NCBI GenBank assembly: GCA_034521495.1 | Contig: JAXHMK010000010.1 | Span: forward strand, 434,001 to 498,000 | Direction of reading: 5' to 3' | DNA length: 64,000 nucleotides | DNA from: Balneolaceae bacterium | GTDB lineage: Bacteria > Bacteroidota > Rhodothermia > Balneolales > Balneolaceae | Shown here: piece after piece, positions 63,593 through 64,000 of the stretch | Layout: each line of letters opens with the position of its first letter | Position numbering within the stretch: the stretch's first letter is position 1 | Notes under the pieces: model-generated | What the model saw: only the letters and a program-made list of their open reading frames with translations | What the model was told of the DNA's origin: nothing | Databases searched by the model: none | Translations under genes and position numbers: made by a program

Positions 63593-64000
63593 CTATTCAT
63601 TTTCAATTTTATCTGATGCAAATCTGACCTCACCGGGCATGCCTATCTTCAATTTTCCGTCCGGATTATCCACCCGGACTTTTACGGCATACACCTGTGT
63701 AACTCTCTCCTCTTTGGTCTGAATCATTCGGGGAGTAAATTCTGCTTCAGATGCAATCCAGCTTACACGTCCCTCTCTTCGTTGATTCTCTGTTACATTC
63801 TTATCAAACAACACTTCTGCTCTCTCCCCAAGTTGAATCTGCGGCAGCTGTGCCCCAGAGATGTATACACGCAGAATCATCTCATCCAGGTTGGCAATTC
63901 TGTACAAAGGTTTACCTTGCCCAATCAATTCATGCTCCTCTGCAAACTTGTTCAACACCGTTCCGTTCACTGGGTTTGTTATCATAGCCCGATTGATCTG
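63593..64000 (-). CDS. HlyD-family efflux adaptor, 5' end outside the window
   Basis: The visible C-terminal 136 residues contain ITNPVNGTVLNKFAEEHELI, then GKPLYRIANLDEMILRVYISGAQL, the second lipoyl half and beta-barrel of a YbhG-like periplasmic adaptor. The frame is open to base 64000, so the start lies beyond the edge. First known gene of the exporter operon: adaptor, small gene, ATPase, ATPase, DUF559 unit, permease, permease. Confidence 0.9.
   Translation of the reverse strand, partial: QINRAMITNPVNGTVLNKFAEEHELIGQGKPLYRIANLDEMILRVYISGAQLPQIQLGERAEVLFDKNVTENQRREGRVSWIASEAEFTPRMIQTKEERVTQVYAVKVRVDNPDGKLKIGMPGEVRFASDKIENE

Noticed and set aside
1-64000. CRISPR array or phage region
   Set aside because: No regularly spaced direct repeats were seen, and no capsid, terminase, portal or integrase genes are present.

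Overview
The window looks like chromosomal DNA from a marine or halophilic member of the Bacteroidota/Balneolota, closest in flavour to Balneolaceae. This rests on AT-rich composition, weak Shine-Dalgarno use at many genes, a SusC-like TonB receptor with an N-terminal carboxypeptidase-regulatory-like domain, a SPOR lipoprotein, an ECF sigma factor paired with a TPR-containing Ser/Thr kinase, and a deoC plus paired aldehyde dehydrogenase locus. The placement is inferred from gene content, not from a marker-gene tree.

Left part (1-20 kb): an RND efflux pair and small genes are followed by a metal and redox stress region. It holds a ZIP transporter, an Fe-S flavoreductase, an SDR, a truncated second ZIP copy, a doubly frameshifted sulfide:quinone-reductase-like gene, ferritin and an archaeal-type peroxiredoxin. 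Two genes there, the SDR and the peroxiredoxin, share a related upstream block of about 140 bp. Next come an amino acid permease fused to an RCK/TrkA regulatory domain, leuS, and an IPT/TIG plus beta-propeller lipoprotein.

Middle part (20-35 kb): an ECF sigma factor and kinase pair, a RES/Xre toxin-antitoxin pair, deoC with two aldehyde dehydrogenase-like genes (one frameshifted), a SPOR lipoprotein, ychF, a PPP-type phosphatase, nusB and tRNA-Val(GAC). After the tRNA the sequence becomes accessory: an ATP-grasp gene, a decayed second tRNA-Val, a dead IS200-type transposase, an orphan methyltransferase and a GC-rich IS1182-like transposase.

Main point of interest (37.4-58.6 kb): a divergent non-ribosomal peptide cluster. 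The leftward arm encodes an ornithine cyclodeaminase-like enzyme, an acyl-CoA dehydrogenase, a stand-alone adenylation enzyme, a carrier protein, an NRPS and a guanidinoacetate-methyltransferase-like enzyme. The dehydrogenase, adenylase and carrier resemble the proline-to-pyrrole trio of prodigiosin-type pathways. The leftward NRPS has an adenylation domain, read by eye as Asn-type, with a complete PP-loop ATP pyrophosphatase domain embedded between core motifs A8 and A9. The rightward arm encodes a TonB receptor, a HupE/UreJ-like membrane protein, a C-A-PCP-E NRPS, a C-PCP-TE NRPS with no adenylation domain and a Cys-type thioesterase, and an Sfp-type phosphopantetheinyl transferase. A perfect 9-bp inverted repeat lies between the arms. 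My inference is a metal-related peptide carrying an unusual amide modification (thioamide or amidine); neither the modification nor the metal is proven by sequence.

Right end (58.9-64 kb): an ABC-2 drug-exporter operon (adaptor, two ATPases, two permeases). It is interrupted by a DUF559 endonuclease-like gene inside GC-rich inverted repeats, and it also holds a 35-codon gene with a good ribosome binding site. A sulfotransferase relic lies between the NRPS arm and this operon.
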